Origin: Whitmania pigra
Lineage: Eukaryota; Annelida; Clitellata; Hirudinida; Haemopidae
Assembly (NCBI GenBank): GCA_021613335.1
Contig: JAJTWR010000236.1
Coordinates: forward strand, 1,484,501 to 1,548,500
Reading direction: 5' to 3'
Length of the DNA: 64,000 nt
This document shows positions 10,802 to 24,798 of this stretch, in pieces. A program made the translations under genes and the position numbers. The notes under the pieces were generated by a model. That model was not told the origin of the DNA, did not search any database, and was given only the letters and a program-made list of their open reading frames with translations. The stretch's first letter is position 1, and the number at the start of each line of letters is the position of its first letter.

Positions 10802-13800
10802 TTATTTCTTCTCGTCCTTCTTCTTAAACCTGTCGAGTACTGACGGCTTTTTAGTGAATCGCTTCTCGCTGATCTTCAGCGTCTTCTCTAGTTCTTGTTT
10901 GTTCTTGACAGCCTCCCTCATCTCTTGCCTGGTGATCTCTGCCCTCACTCCTTGTTTTCTCTTCTCCTTCTTTCCCGCTTTGCTTCTTCCCTTCTTCTTG
11001 TATTTTGGTTCAAATTCAATTTTCCTAGGCTTGACGTGCTGTTCAAATAAAACGTAAAAAAGCATTAACAAGAGGATGCTTGGATTTTTAGTATTTCTTG
11101 AGTGAATGAGTATCTTTTAGCTATAATCAAATTCTGATTCTTCAACATGAATAACGTTACCACATTAATTCAGTGACAGTACATATTCTACAGGAGCAAC
11201 TCACCAGTGTCTTGACCATTTCGTCCATCTTCTCCCTCAACGTCTTCACATTCACTTGTCCAATGGCGCAAACGTCCAGCGTGATCAGTTCGGGTTGTAC
11301 CTGAAAATATTAATAAATTAGTATGCAACTTGTCACAAATATTAATTGTTTCTTTAATCAAGCATTTGGCAGCAACAGTACTCATCATATTCGACAACCT
11401 TATCGAGCAGCATCTTCACTTCCATCTGTCTCCTCTGCTGTTTCGTCTGGAAAGGATTTGCCTCAAGAGCATCAAAGTTTGCCTCTCCAGCACCTGGAAA
11501 AACATTTTTTTAACAATAATTAAATACAAATTTAAAAATGACAATAATACTGTTGTTTTAAAAGCTTATAATTTGTTTAAACAAAATCTGTGAAAACAAA
11601 TTTATTCAAGCTGCAAGAAGTAAGAAGTCTAATTGATGTCTTCTTAACAATTACAACATATCCTAACACATTAAAATACCATGAACACGTTAATGTTAGT
11701 ATTACAAGAAGTTAGCGATTACGTAGCAGCTAAAATACGCTAACCGATAAAAGTATTCACTCACCTGGAACAAGCAGGCTTTGAACTCCAGTTGTGTGTC
11801 CAAATCCAAGAACATCCTCGAATGGACAGAAGGACACACTGTGAATGGACGTTCTCTCAATAGTGTGACTGTAGTAAGGATCGATTATTGGCTTGTGAGT
11901 CACATCCTTGTATACCTGGATTGGATGATAAACTACAGGTGAAAATAAATCAAATACAATTGGTTTTGGCCGAGTGCAAGATCAGTAAATTTTGATTTAC
12001 TTGTCCAATTATTTAACAAAATGGTTGAATAAAATTATCACTTAAACATAGTTAAATAAATAAAATTCCTTCTAATTTAAATTAATAAAATGTTTATGCA
12101 ACTGCAAATCTGACCACATCAACCACAGCTGACAAGAGAATGCATGCAAATCTCTCATTGCAGCGATACAGCCACTACATGCAATACCCACATTTACGAC
12201 GTTAGCCATGCTGGCAGCCAGAAGCCCAGTCTGGCTGAAGTCGAGGTGAGAGGCGCCAAACTGAAGCTGGTTCTTGTGGAGCATCTTGAAAGTCCTCAAA
12301 TCCCAGATCTTCAGTTGCCTGTCAAGTCCTGATGTTGCCATGTACCTGGTTGTCGTTGACAGAAAAAGATTTACTGATTGATGGTTGTTTTATTCAAAAG
12401 GATGGACAGATGAACAATGGTGCTGCTAACAGCAAACATAATTGGCCGATCAGTGATTCAATCTTTGTAAATACATAATAAATAATCTTCACAACTGTTA
12501 TTATAAATAACTAGGATATAATCTTTATAATTAATAACCACTAAATGCAATAATATAACACATTAAGACTAGTATCAATGAATTCTAAACTATAAACAAT
12601 ACCAAACATATAAAAAACAATCATTTGTCAAGGTTTATCTTTAAGGTTGAGCGACTTCAATTTATGTGAACTCACTTTCCGCTCGGGTCGACAGCAATGG
12701 CCTTCGTCCCTGAACCGTGGCACAGCATTTTGACGAGGGGTTCCTTGACATTGGGCGACCACATTGTGACAGTGCCTTGAAAATTCATTTATTGAAAAAA
12801 ATATATTTCATTGCTGATAGGAACGTGTAATTAAATCTTATTCTCTAATCATTACGCACATCTTAAATAGCCATTGTTACAATTGGCAATTACTGAACAG
12901 GTGATTCAAAAATATTAGAAAAATTATAGCAAATAACATGGTATCATGTTATTTATTTTGCTCTAGAACATGTGTTACGAAAATGATGAATATATCAATA
13001 TATATATATTTGTATTATCATCATCATCATCATTACCATGATATATAATATATACTAGATATAAATCCACACTGGAAAACAACACACCTCCTGAATGTCC
13101 GAGAAGAATGATGGCGTTCTGCGGATTCTGAGTCATCACGTCCAGCCTGCCGAGACCCGTCGAAAAACCTGCAACTTTCTTTCCAATGGAAACATCCAAC
13201 CACGTGATGTAACTGTTCACATTCTGTCGACAAACGTGGACAAGTCGATTCATTTTCAATTATCCACCATTCATTCCAAATAAGTAAGAATTCTCAAGAT
13301 ATTGAATATTCTAAATTTAGTATTACACTATGCAAACATATATCAGATTGATGAAACTATTTCCAGGTCACTTGGAACCAATAGCATTGTAGATAAACAA
13401 AACAATGGGAGGAGCTTACGGATGCAACGAGGAGGAAGTGATGAGGAAGAAACTCCAGCTGAAGCACAGCATCGAGTGCCTTGAGGCAGTGAAGTTCGAT
13501 TCCCTGGTTGTCGTAGATGTACGTCCATTGCTTCTGTGCTACTGCAAACATCGTCTCGATGTGCAGCCACCTAGTGGTCAAGTTATGTCATTATTTATTA
13601 ATTAATACCTAATTAACTAATTATTTAATTTTAATACCTAATTAATAACCATAATGATGTTCATCATAATCACTCACTTGGCTGCTCGAACAAGCTCCTC
13701 CTCGTGATCCACTTTAAGACCAGTCTCGAACATCAACTTCTTTGTCTGCCAATCAAAGGCTGCCAGGTGTCCTCTCTTTCCACCAATCAGGAGATGTCTG

Positions 13801-14668
13801 AAGATTTAGTGAATTAATTAGGTCATTATCATAACCAAAAATTAAAAAACAAATAAATCATTGGCAGTCAGCATTATGCACCCACCTTCCATTTTTTGTG
13901 TAGTCAACAGTGTAAGGTCCGTGCTTGAGATCCAATTCAAAGGACTGTTGACAAAAAATGATTTTTTGTAATTGTTAATTGCTTTACTTTGAAATGCATG
14001 CAGCAAATAATTGATCAGTATAGTAAAATCTTCAATTAACCAGTGCAAGAGATTAATGCAATTAAGATAATAAATCTTAATTAAGTGCATATATTATAAA
14101 TTACTATTCAATTTGGCCCTCGAACACAAATTCAATGTCCTATTCTACCAAAACGGCTAAAGACGTCTATGACATGTCGAACCAATCAATATCGACAGCC
14201 CATAAACTAACCTTTGTGGCACTGGTTATGTCCACAGCATTCTTTAATTCCCACTGAGTCACAATCTCTCCCTCTGTATCCAAGAAACTGAAAGAACAAT
14301 CAGTAGATAATGAAAAAGTTGATCACTAATTGGGATGGCTGAATGACTTAAATTATTTTTGACTAAAATAAATACAGTTTCGAAGAAAATAACCATGTCA
14401 ATAATCGGATGTACTAAATTGGTAACACTATAGAAATGTTGGATATTAAAGCAGAAGAATTTTGATTAGATTTAAGCAGGTTTTTATTAAAAATTCAATA
14501 TGTTTCATAAGTTTTAAAATGTTTTGAGATTGGCCAATCTTGAATTGTTAGTTAAAAATTTCAAAACTATTATTTACAAAAAGTAAATTTAATTACATTA
14601 ATGCAACATTACCCAGTTTTTTCCTGGCAAGTATCAACGTTATGAATCTTGTTATCTCTCCTCGGCAT
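10802..14668 (-). CDS. WDR46: WDR46/UTP7 (BING4) nucleolar WD40 protein of the small-subunit processome
   Basis: Twelve exons: 14668-14613, 14287-14212, 13944-13886, 13797-13678, 13570-13420, 13223-13088, 12775-12676, 12345-12192, 11915-11765, 11493-11399, 11300-11205, 11038-10802; 476 residues. Family hallmarks in order: [89 protein letters not shown], then the BING4 C-terminal domain [17 protein letters not shown] and [19 protein letters not shown]. The tail is Lys/Arg-rich with several KKK runs, as in other nucleolar proteins. Known role: 18S pre-rRNA processing. The N-terminus is uncertain: the ATG used at 14668-14666 gives a short leader joining to FLDTEGE in phase 2. A second donor-flanked segment ending at 15180 also joins in frame. 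Confidence 0.92.
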
Positions 14669-15179
14669 TTTAGTGTTAAATCTTCAATTAGGTAAATAAA
14701 ATAAAGATCCCCGATAGCATAATAAAAATATTTTTTATTCAAGCACGGATTTGGAATGGCAATCCCATGCAAATTTAGACAATGTCTGACTTATTCGCAA
14801 TGTTATTTATCAATATTAAATAAATAATGGATATCAGCTAACCAAGCTCCAACAAAATAAGTTTTAGAAAACTGATAATCCCAGCGTAATAGCGATCAAA
14901 AGCACATTTCAAGCGATAAACTAGAATAACATAGACAACTCTTAGAGCTCGTTTTAAATCAATTTTTAATATGTATTTAAAGTTTTTGACTGTCAGTAAT
15001 TAAATTATTACATCAAAAAATTAATAAAAGCCTTTTATTTAATTTTCACTGACTTTCCCAGAAAATCAAGTCTGAATCGTGCGTTTTCTATTTGTCACCA
15101 CATCATCTTATTCTCAAAAAAGTTTATTTTAAATTATAAACTGTCAGAATTACATAAAGTGTGATTCCAAATTTCTTAC

Positions 15180-15228
15180 CGTCCTGGCACGGCAAAGTAT
15201 CTAGCGAGGGTTCGCAAAGCATGGTCAG
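15180..15228 (-). other. Possible alternative 5' exon of WDR46
   Basis: On the minus strand an open stretch reading HALRTLARYFAVPG ends at a good donor (CG|GTAAGA, exon end 15180) in phase 2, so it would join the 14287 exon as R-FLDTEGE. Its start lacks a convincing acceptor (in-frame TGA just upstream), so it could be alternative first-exon sequence or chance. Confidence 0.3.
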
Positions 15229-15239
15229 AGTTGATTACT

Positions 15240-16598
15240 CACTTCAATTACTCAAGCGTACGAGAAATTATAATCAGGCTTTTATTATCACCATTCACCA
15301 GAAAGAGTTTCAATCAAACAAAAGCTAAGAAAAAAAACCGCATTAATTATTTGTCAATATCAACATTTAAAGTGCAAACGATGCAAGATTATAAATCAAC
15401 TTTCAGGAAATTATGATAAACTTTACGGACAGGAGGAAAAAATTAATCATAAAATAAATAACCAAATAAGCTTAAGAAATAAATAAACAAGTCCAGGCTT
15501 CATTCGCAGCGTAAGTATAGTTGGTGACAAAAAGATGAAATTAAACAAAAATACATTGCCTGCCTCCTGAAACCTGCTGAATTAATGAGATAGAAAAATC
15601 CACGAATCAATGAGAAGATAGAAATGAAAAGGTTAGATATTATGACTGCCTCTGGTTATTAAATATTAAGTCATCAGCAAACCTTTCAGTGAAAACAACA
15701 TAATTATAATAATAGCAATGATTAATGAATACATATGTATGTAATAAAAAAATTAATAATAATAATAATAGTAATAACAACAACAATAATAATATTAATA
15801 ATAACGACAATCAATTGATGAAAGTAATATTAGTTAACAGGAGAACAAACACCAAAAGAGAGACTCGCTGAGGAGAAATTAATGACAAACTAATAAACAG
15901 TGTTCATTAAACATGCATCCTTCAAGCGCATAAGCACACGATCACTAAAAAATAAGGCAGTAGAAACAGTAGCAGTGGAAAGAGATGAAAATGTAAACAT
16001 GCATTACATCAGATTTAAAAATATTCATTTAATAATATTCAGACTCCCACCTATGAATATGCTAAGAAATAACACAATATGACATTAGTAACGGTGTAAT
16101 AATCTGACAGATTAATGTAATATAATATGACAAATTATATTGATACCCCAATGGCGTTGCAAGAAGCTACAAGCAGGAAAACAAAGGAAGGTTGAGAGAT
16201 TACATGACATGGACAATGACGCTGTTAATCTATGTCATTGTCACACAACAATGACAACTACTTTCATAGACTAAAAATAAAAATATCATTAATACAAGAC
16301 ACTGCCATGGTAATGATACTGTTGATGTTATGTCTGCAAAGATACAATAAATCTATTACCTGGACATCTTGCAAGACAAAATTATGCAAATGTGACAAAC
16401 CAGCTCAGAAACTCAGCCAATGGGACATAAGGTTGAACTGGGTCAAGGTTAGAATCAAATCATTACTAAATAATTAAGAAATGAATTATTAATTAACTAC
16501 AATTCGAATCCACTAATCAGCAGCTGGAACAAACTTCGTTGAAGTATCAAATGGGACCATGATTGTGGGAAAATATAAAAATAGCAATATTAATAATA

Positions 16599-16674
<76 letters not shown>

Positions 16675-17626
16675 TAATAATAATAATATAATAATAATAA
16701 TAATTATTAACAACAATGATGACGATGACACGAGACACCATGCTGTTTGGCTTCACTGAGAAGCGCAAACAATTCCAAGTCAAATATTGGTAACAAATAT
16801 TGGTTATGTAATTGAAAGTTAAGGAAAAAACCCAGAATAAATCAATCAAAAAATTACGAAGGCAAGATTACTTGAGAACCAAAAAATAATAAAAGGTGAA
16901 AAAAATGATGAGAGTGAAACACAATTTAACTAGTAAAATGTCAAGAGAGTATCCGAAATGCTTCAACAAGCCAATGCGATATTTTCCTTTCGATGAGAGA
17001 AACTCAACCATCCTTTGATGAAACAGATGTCATCTGCTACCAAAGGATCTGATGATCGAAAGAAAGTAACAGCTGCTTAGAAGAAGATGGAGGATGTGCA
17101 TCAAAAGTTTTGTTTTGGAGATTTATACAATGTATAAATGCAAAAATGGATACAAAATTATTCGTGGGAATCAAGTTATAACAAATATTCAGGTAAATAT
17201 GGTAATAATATAAACATCTGTAAATAATCATAAAATGTATAAAAGTAATTAAGATAATAATATGAACATCTGAATAAAAATAAACAAATTATGGAGAGAA
17301 GAGCAAGTCAAGCCCTTTAACAATCGAAATGATTGCAATTTAAATGGCCTACCTCAACAATGGTAAATTAATTAATAAAGCCAATTTGAACTTGTAATCA
17401 CCAATAATATCACCTTAAAATATGTAATCAGAGTAATTAATTCACAGCCAATACAATCCAATGACATTTCCACCACAGAACTCTCGTTCGAAAGAAAGCA
17501 CGGAAAGTTCGAACAAAGCAGAAAAACACGGCATCGACAAAAAAAAACTTCATTTTCATAGGAAAGTCGAGGTCACGAAATGAATCCCCCGGATGCAAAA
17601 AGGCAGAGGACGTGATTGGGCAATGC
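15240..17626. other. Intergenic spacer with microsatellites
   Basis: AT-rich sequence between the WDR46 5' end and the rhomboid stop, without a supported exon. It contains AAT/AAC runs at about 15753-15806 and a long (AAT)n at about 16590-16710. Long poly-Ile, poly-Leu and poly-Asn open frames here are products of these repeats. Confidence 0.6.
16590..16710. repeat. (AAT)n microsatellite
   Basis: About 120 bp of AAT/TAA repeats with few interruptions. Confidence 0.95.
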
Positions 17627-19539
17627 TTAGCACATCCCCATGGTCGCGTTGCAGCAAGGCCTCCAATCGGTGGCAGGGAACGTCGTGGAAAATCCGTTCC
17701 ACAGGACTGCAAAGAGGACAAGGAGGAGGTAGGTGACCAGGCACACCCACCACAGGACTTTCTCCCAGCGCAGAACCTCCAGGTTCTTCAGCACCGGAAT
17801 GCCGATCAGCACACCTGGAAAAATAAAGGTGCGGATGATGGGAGGGGGTAGTGCGGTGATGATATTGATATGATGATGATTTGTAGGTTGAAAATGAGTG
17901 AATGTTCAATGTTGATAAAGAAGGATGACAGTCAAATCTCAACAGATCTACAAAGATCGTCACTGCCATCATCACCACCACCACCATCATTGTTATCATC
18001 ATCATCATCGACGTCATCATCACCATCCCCATCACCATCACTACCATCCTCACCACCATCATCATCGTTATCATCATAATTGAGATCCCAACCAGCAATC
18101 ATCCCAGCAAAGTGTGCAGCATAGGATATCTTGTTTGGATTGAAATGACGAGACCAGATGGCGGTTCCAATGTCCACTGCAACTGGAATTCAAATTTATT
18201 TTATTTTATTATTTATTTTATTTCCAGTACGGAACATTTGCAATGAATCGTTGTCGGCAATTTAAATAAAAATTAATCAAAATGAGATTAATTTCTAATA
18301 AGATTTAATTATGAATGAAAAATGTTATAAATAATGTTGTTAGAACATACAACGTTATATCTTACATTTTACTCAAAAATATTCAACAAGTATTCTCATA
18401 ATTTTATAATGAAATATTAATTTAATGACAATTTAATATTATTTGATAATTTAATGATACTTTAATAATAATAATAATGATAATGTGATATTATTATAGT
18501 TAATACATTAACGAATAATAATGGAATGTTTCCGGCTATAACCATAGAGATCAAGAAACAAACCATAGATGGACCAGAAGGCAAGCTGGACAGGTGCACT
18601 TAAGATGAATTTGATTGGACCCGTCATCCAGTCGTGGGTCATATTCTTCCAGTTCTGAGATGAATCATCAATTATGCCATTAATTAAGGTAATTGTGATA
18701 ATTAACGTATTAGTAATTAATATTACAAATGTATTAAATGGATAATATTATTTGTAATCATAAATATTACCAGTGCTACAAGATAGCAACTTCTTAATCA
18801 AAATTTCTTTACTCATTAAAACTTTCAAAGGTACATCTTCTGGTGATACAAAACAAGAAAATCTGCTCAGAAAAACCCGACCAACCATAATGATGGTGGC
18901 AAAGTGAGCACCGATGAGAGCATAGCAGCCTCCGCTAGCACCGACCAGGAAGGTGTAACTGTCCACGATGGACGACCCGAGGGAGCCTGCGATGACCCCG
19001 AGAAGGTAAACAATTCCGACCCTCCAGAACTTGTGGATGAGTTCCAAGGGGAGGCCGATGATCAGCTGGAAGATGAGGTTGGAAAGGATGTGCCAAATGC
19101 TGGAAGGAAGGAAGAAAGGAAAATGAATCACCATATCTGGATCTACCATCTGAATCGATGATGATTATTGGTTATCATCAGTGATGTCTCGTCAGTGATG
19201 TCTCGTAAGAAGTTAGACTTAGAACTATAACTACTTGAGAGAAGCAAAAAATATTAAGACCAAACAACTATTAGCAAACGAGTCGTTGAGAACATTTCAG
19301 TTACAAGTGGATCTCAATATATGCAATCTCCGAATGGTTTGAATTTCTTGAAACAATTCGATTCGTCAAAGTCAACTCAGTGAACGATGATATTCAAATT
19401 GTGCAAAAACATTGTCAGTGGCAAGCACATTGCTTTTATTTTTTTTTAGTTTTTATAACAAGGTGACACTTTGACATAACTGCCCTTCTGAACAAACCCA
19501 AGATGTCTTTCATCATCATCATCATCATCATCATCAATA

Positions 19540-19585
<46 letters not shown>

Positions 19586-21322
19586 GTCTACCCACCCATC
19601 ATGGATGAACATGTAGGAGAGAAATCTCCAGGCCTCGTATCTCCTTCTTGGGTTATAGGTCAGGGGGCTGTACAGGGGAGCCCCGGATTTGAAGGTCGTG
19701 TTGCAGCCCTTGTGCTTCATGTCTTGCACATAGTAGATAAACATGGCCAGCTGTTTGGAACACATCAATGATGATGATGAATGATGATGATGATGATGAT
19801 GTTGTGAACAAAGGTTAGTTAGTTAGAAGGTGCTTGTTATTATTATCCTTATTGTTAAGATAACATAATTCAATAATACAATATTAATTTTAAAGAAAGT
19901 GAATTTATAATAACCACAGTGAATGTCACAACAACACTTAATTATTTATTATTATAATTATACATTCATTATTAAAGATGATTTAAAAGATTAAAGGTTG
20001 TTCTTACATCACACACCATGATCGCAAGCATAAATTCCCACGGAGATCAACAATAGGTCATCACTACTGGCATCATTACAACCATTTAGGCTGATATTAA
20101 TACTGTTAATTATTATATAATAATATTAATATAATTAATAATAATATTCTAGAATGGTCAATTATTAAACATTATATCAGTGATAAATGATGATCAAAGG
20201 TATGCTTCCAAGTAATCTGCCATTTGAAGGCATTCGGATAATTAAAAAGCAACAAAGATTAACATGCTGATAATAACAATATCCTTACAGTTGACATCAT
20301 CATCATTGCATCCAATACAAAACTTGTTATTGCCCAATGGCTTTATCTTTGAGGAAGAAATTTTATTAACCATTTATCATCATCATCATCATGACCAACA
20401 CCACAATCTTCATCACAACCATAAGCACAACCATCATCATCACCACCACCATCATGCCAACCTCAACGAGAGAGATGAGGATCATGAAGAACGGAGGAGG
20501 GCAGCAGTTGTAGTGGTCCACGTACTGCTCCACGTAATCCTCGCCCATCGAAGTCTTCCTGGCAGGTACCACCGAACTGACAGCGATTCGAAGCAATTGT
20601 CGGAAGCCTGTCAGCTGAGAGTGGTCGAGATCCCGCATCTCTTCGGATTCCATCTGATTGTGGTGATGATGATGATGATGAATAATAATAAAATGGTCAT
20701 GATGGTGGTGATGATGATGATAAAGATGGTGAAGGTGACGATAGAAGAACTGCGAAGCTGATCTTTAAAAATTAATCTGCGTAATCATGGGTAAAAGCGG
20801 ACTGAACACTGTTAATAGTTACTGATGTGGGCAATGATTAATTTTAATTAATAACTAATTTAATTAATAGTTATCATTGTCATCATAATCATAACCATCA
20901 CCAGTGCTCCTTCTTTTCCACTTAAAAAGAACATTCTCGACATGCAGTACTGCTTAGATATTATGCATAATGTTTCATATCATTTAATGAACAGCGTAAC
21001 AATTAAGATTAAAAATTTATTATCTAATTCTGGGTGGCTAATCAGAGGCTGAATCAGTTAAGCATTTTAAATATCATTTAAGAATGATGAATGAAAAACT
21101 GGAGAATATTGCAAGAGCCAAATGTCTTAATTGCTTCTGGATGCTTCACTAAGTGAGGCCAAACATTTCTGATGATCAAATTTCAATAATTACACCCTAG
21201 AGATAATGAAGTCAATAAATATATAATAATACTAACAATAATAGTAATAATAACTACAATAATATAATTAAAATATAGTTACAATAATAATGGTAACAAT
21301 AATAATAATAATAATAATAATA

Positions 21323-21362
<40 letters not shown>

Positions 21363-22819
21363 CTAGTAATACTAATTGTAAAATTAACTATTAATATTCA
21401 TTAATTTATGGAAGCTTTTTAAAGAATGTTTCATCACAGGCACATCTCTTAGCTCTTAGCTTGTTTGGGACTTGTACAGGAATCAAAGAGATGAAGGTAA
21501 TTATATACAATTACATACGACAAACGATCACTGACACGTGAAACGAATTATTATTGTAATGAGTAATTGCTTTTGTGTTTTATTAATGAAATAGTCAGTT
21601 AATTAAAGGTGTCTTAAGGAAGCACAACAGAAGCTGTGTGATTTAATTTGCAAGTAACCAAGCAAACCTTGAAACAGAACTAGTGGCTTCACTAATGCCT
21701 AAATGTGATTAATATATTATTATTATTATTATATACAAAATATTATTATAATTTTAGCTTAACCATTTCAACCTATATTTATCGCAACCTCAATCAAAAT
21801 AAATGCACATTCAAACCCTATGTTGACGAAATGACAAATGTGGAAATTCCCAAATATCAATTATAGCTGAGCAGGACATTGACATAATTCTTGACAACAT
21901 TGCAGTGTCTTGAGTCACAACTCGACTCCTTTTAAAGCATTGCTTTATGCAACAGTGATGAGATGTTGATCATAAATTAGTTACCATAATTAGTTGAATA
22001 ATAAATCGTTAATAAAATGCAATATCAGCCTCTGAGCCACAGATATGGTTAATTTTTGTTACGGCACTAAATTCTAAACTATACCAAATAATAATTAGTA
22101 AACATTTTCCAATTAGTCTCCTAAACTGGTACATAAAAATAAATGTCAGTAATTAACATGTTTATTCCTTTCCGCTTACCAGTTCCACAAACTCCTTGTA
22201 ATCAAGAATCTTGTTCTTGTCCCTGTCTGCTTTTTGCAGGGCCATTTCAATGACCCTGGGAGGCAAATCAGAGCCACCAGCTCTGGCAAGGGTGGCCTTG
22301 AGTTGGCTCAGTGGAATGCCCCCTTGCTCTGCAAACTGCAAGTCATTCATGAAATTTGAAACTCATGATATTAAACATGAATTGTCAAATTGAAATAGAC
22401 TTTATTTTTATAGTATTGTATAGTATTATATAGTATTTTTATAATATATATATATATATATTTATAGTATTGATTTTGACTAAAGATTGAAGTTTTGTTT
22501 AAATGTGCTTATGGACATCATTTACAAAGATAACAACTAACCTGGTCAAATATTGGCTTGTAATGCTGAAAAGCAAAAGTTCAGCAATTAATGATTTTAG
22601 TCGCTTATTAATTATAACGAACAATTTAATGAAGTCTCTGGAACGAATTTATAAGTCAGTCCCAAATGTTTACAAATGCAAAAAAAGCACAAGTAATGAT
22701 AAGTAATAATAGCATACATAATTCGCACAGAAGAATCTTACTCGGTCAAGATTATCCTTGAGAGGAATAGTTTCATTCCTCTCTCGCTGAGCCTTTCTTC
22801 CACCTTTGGAACTAGCCAT
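17627..22819 (-). CDS. EF-hand rhomboid serine protease, RHBDL1/RHBDL3 type
   Basis: Nine coding exons: 22819-22742, 22565-22542 (24-nt microexon HYKPIFDQ), 22335-22180, 20653-20462, 19750-19596, 19099-18886, 18654-18564, 18182-18093, 17814-17627; 395 residues, all phases consistent. One canonical EF-hand loop (DRDKNKILDYKE, 71-82) precedes a hydrophobic segment after CCPPPFFMILISLVE, then RRRYEAWRFLSYMFIHDG, the HILSN motif, the catalytic GASGG (Ser257), the AAHFAGMIAG helix (catalytic His about 327) and a last transmembrane segment before a Cys-rich end. Ser, His and oxyanion Asn are all present, so an active intramembrane protease is expected. Domain order (cytosolic EF-hand, then a seven-TM secretase-type core) and length match RHBDL3. 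Several introns hold ATC/ATG runs beside splice sites. The ATG-like codon opening the 20653 exon is internal: an AG acceptor directly precedes it. Confidence 0.93.
17955..18080. repeat. ATC-rich imperfect microsatellite in a rhomboid intron
   Basis: Imperfect ATC/ACC repeats between exons 18182-18093 and 17814-17627. Confidence 0.85.
19509..19585. repeat. (ATC)n microsatellite next to a rhomboid splice donor
   Basis: Nearly pure ATC run ending about 10 bp from the exon boundary at 19596; related ATG runs occur at 19765-19802 and 20656-20735, and an ATC-rich stretch at about 20375-20455. Confidence 0.9.
21293..21361. repeat. (AAT)n microsatellite in the long rhomboid intron
   Basis: AAT repeats inside the intron between exons 22335-22180 and 20653-20462. 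Confidence 0.9.
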
Positions 22820-24798
22820 TTTTAGTTGATTCTATTTATCCTCTTAAAATAGCGTATATTTATCAGCGAACACACTTCGCAACTCAGAAACTAAATTTTA
22901 AGAGCTCCTAACCAAGGCTACAGAATAATAAATTGCAACGAGCCCATCGGCTTATTTATTCCATTCAACCAATAAGTTTTTTGTTTATTATTGCTTGTTA
23001 ACAAGATTCAAAAAAGTTGTTTGATTAATATTTACAGAAAAGGGACTTAATTTGTTAGGTGTATTTCCGCATATATCTATAATTTTTTTGGCATTATTAA
23101 AAAGTATTGATAGGAAGGGTAATTTTTTAATTATTATAATTGATGATTATGATAAATAAAATTGGTACAAAGTCAAAAAGTTTTAGGAAAGCCATCGATC
23201 AGCACAAACATTATTTCAAAGTTGAAGATTGAACTATTTATAGACTCCTTTTGCTTATGTCGTGCCGCCTTCAGAATTCAAAAACGACGATTTCATTTTA
23301 ATGGAAGGCAAGAATAACGGAATTTTTACTTATCCATGGGCGAGGTCTTACCTTTTAATGACATGATCTATTTGACCTATGCGATCAGAGTTCCAACATT
23401 GCTAATCTTAAGAACGAAAACGTCTATTTTGATGATTGTCTCATGTTAGTAATAAAATTACTTTTGAAACTCAATAGAAACAAAACAAATAGAGTAGTAT
23501 TTTTGTTGCATTTGGTTTAATAAAATATAAAGACAAGAATAACAATTTCTTAATATTAAAAGAAATATTTTTTCCTTAATGGAAGTTTCGGGTTTTATGG
23601 ACTTTTATGAAACCAACCTTTTAATCTATTCGTAGAAAATACTTCTGAAAACTTGACGACTGTATATTCAATTAAGTTGTCCATCATACTCTTAAGGCAG
23701 CATTATTTTCAAATTGCTTTCAGAAATGCAAATTGTAGTTACTAAAGATCTTGTTGTCTTAATATTTCTAGCACTGTACTTTGCTGTTATGGCCGCAAAC
23801 AAGTTATTTTAGTTAGTTAGCTTTAAAGTTTACTGCGTCCTAAATAGTTCTTATAAACTTTAAGTTTCAAAAATTTATTGTTTATAATTTTGGGCGTCAT
23901 TTTTTAAAAGTTATCTCGGTTAGGTGTCTCACTTCTAATTAGATGATCTTGGATCACCTTGATAAGGGATTTATGCAGCAATTTGCAACTCGAGGACAAA
24001 TAAATCCCTGGCAGTTTTAGCCTAGTTATCTAGAGCAGGTTGATGTGGAAGGTTTTGGATTAATTAATAAGGGGTAGATCATTATTCTATAATAAGGCCA
24101 ATTATTAAATCAAGGTTAGTCGGACTCACCTGATAATGAAAACAATGAAGGAATAATGAAATCAACTAGGACAACTCTATAAAATATACGAACCTGGTTG
24201 TAGGCCAGTAACTGCTATAAGTTATATATGTGTAATCTTTATTGATAATTATAAATTATATTTACAGAATAATAAAATGCATATGTATTATAAAGTTTAT
24301 ACATGTTTATTAATGATAAAAAATAATTGATCAGGTGATATAAAACGTTAAAACAAAACGTTTCATTGTTGAATTATTTCTGAAAACTAATAAGCTTGGT
24401 AAAATATAAAAAATAAAACATGCAATCATTGCAAAATTTAAATTAAAACAATTTTAGTTTAGCATATTTATTTCTGAAAATCATGTCAAACAGCCAACGA
24501 TATCAATTGAACAAAACCATAAATTAATAATGAATAAATGCTCCTTATCATTTATAATTAAAAAATTCTATGCTTTAAAATTTGAAATCGTTTCGCAGTG
24601 GATGTAAAATGGCCTCAGATGCGACAAAATAGTATTTGAATGGCTGGATTTTCCAAAGCAAATAAGATGGGTATGCTTAACATTCATCACAAAATAGAGG
24701 CCCTTAGTTAGACACAATATAATGCAAATTTTATAATAATAAAAAACAAAAAGTTACGAGCTTACATTATCATGAAGTATTTATGACAATTATAATTG
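22820..24798. other. Spacer upstream of the rhomboid gene, 3' of GST-A
   Basis: About 2 kb of AT-rich sequence. I see no exon, RNA gene or repeat unit here. Confidence 0.55.

Noticed and set aside
16513..16849. Poly-Leu, poly-Ile and poly-Asn open frames
   Set aside because: They are translations of the (AAT)n microsatellite on both strands.
17556..18098. 180-codon minus-strand open frame rich in Met/Val
   Set aside because: It runs out of frame over rhomboid exons and an ATC repeat; the rhomboid frame explains the region.
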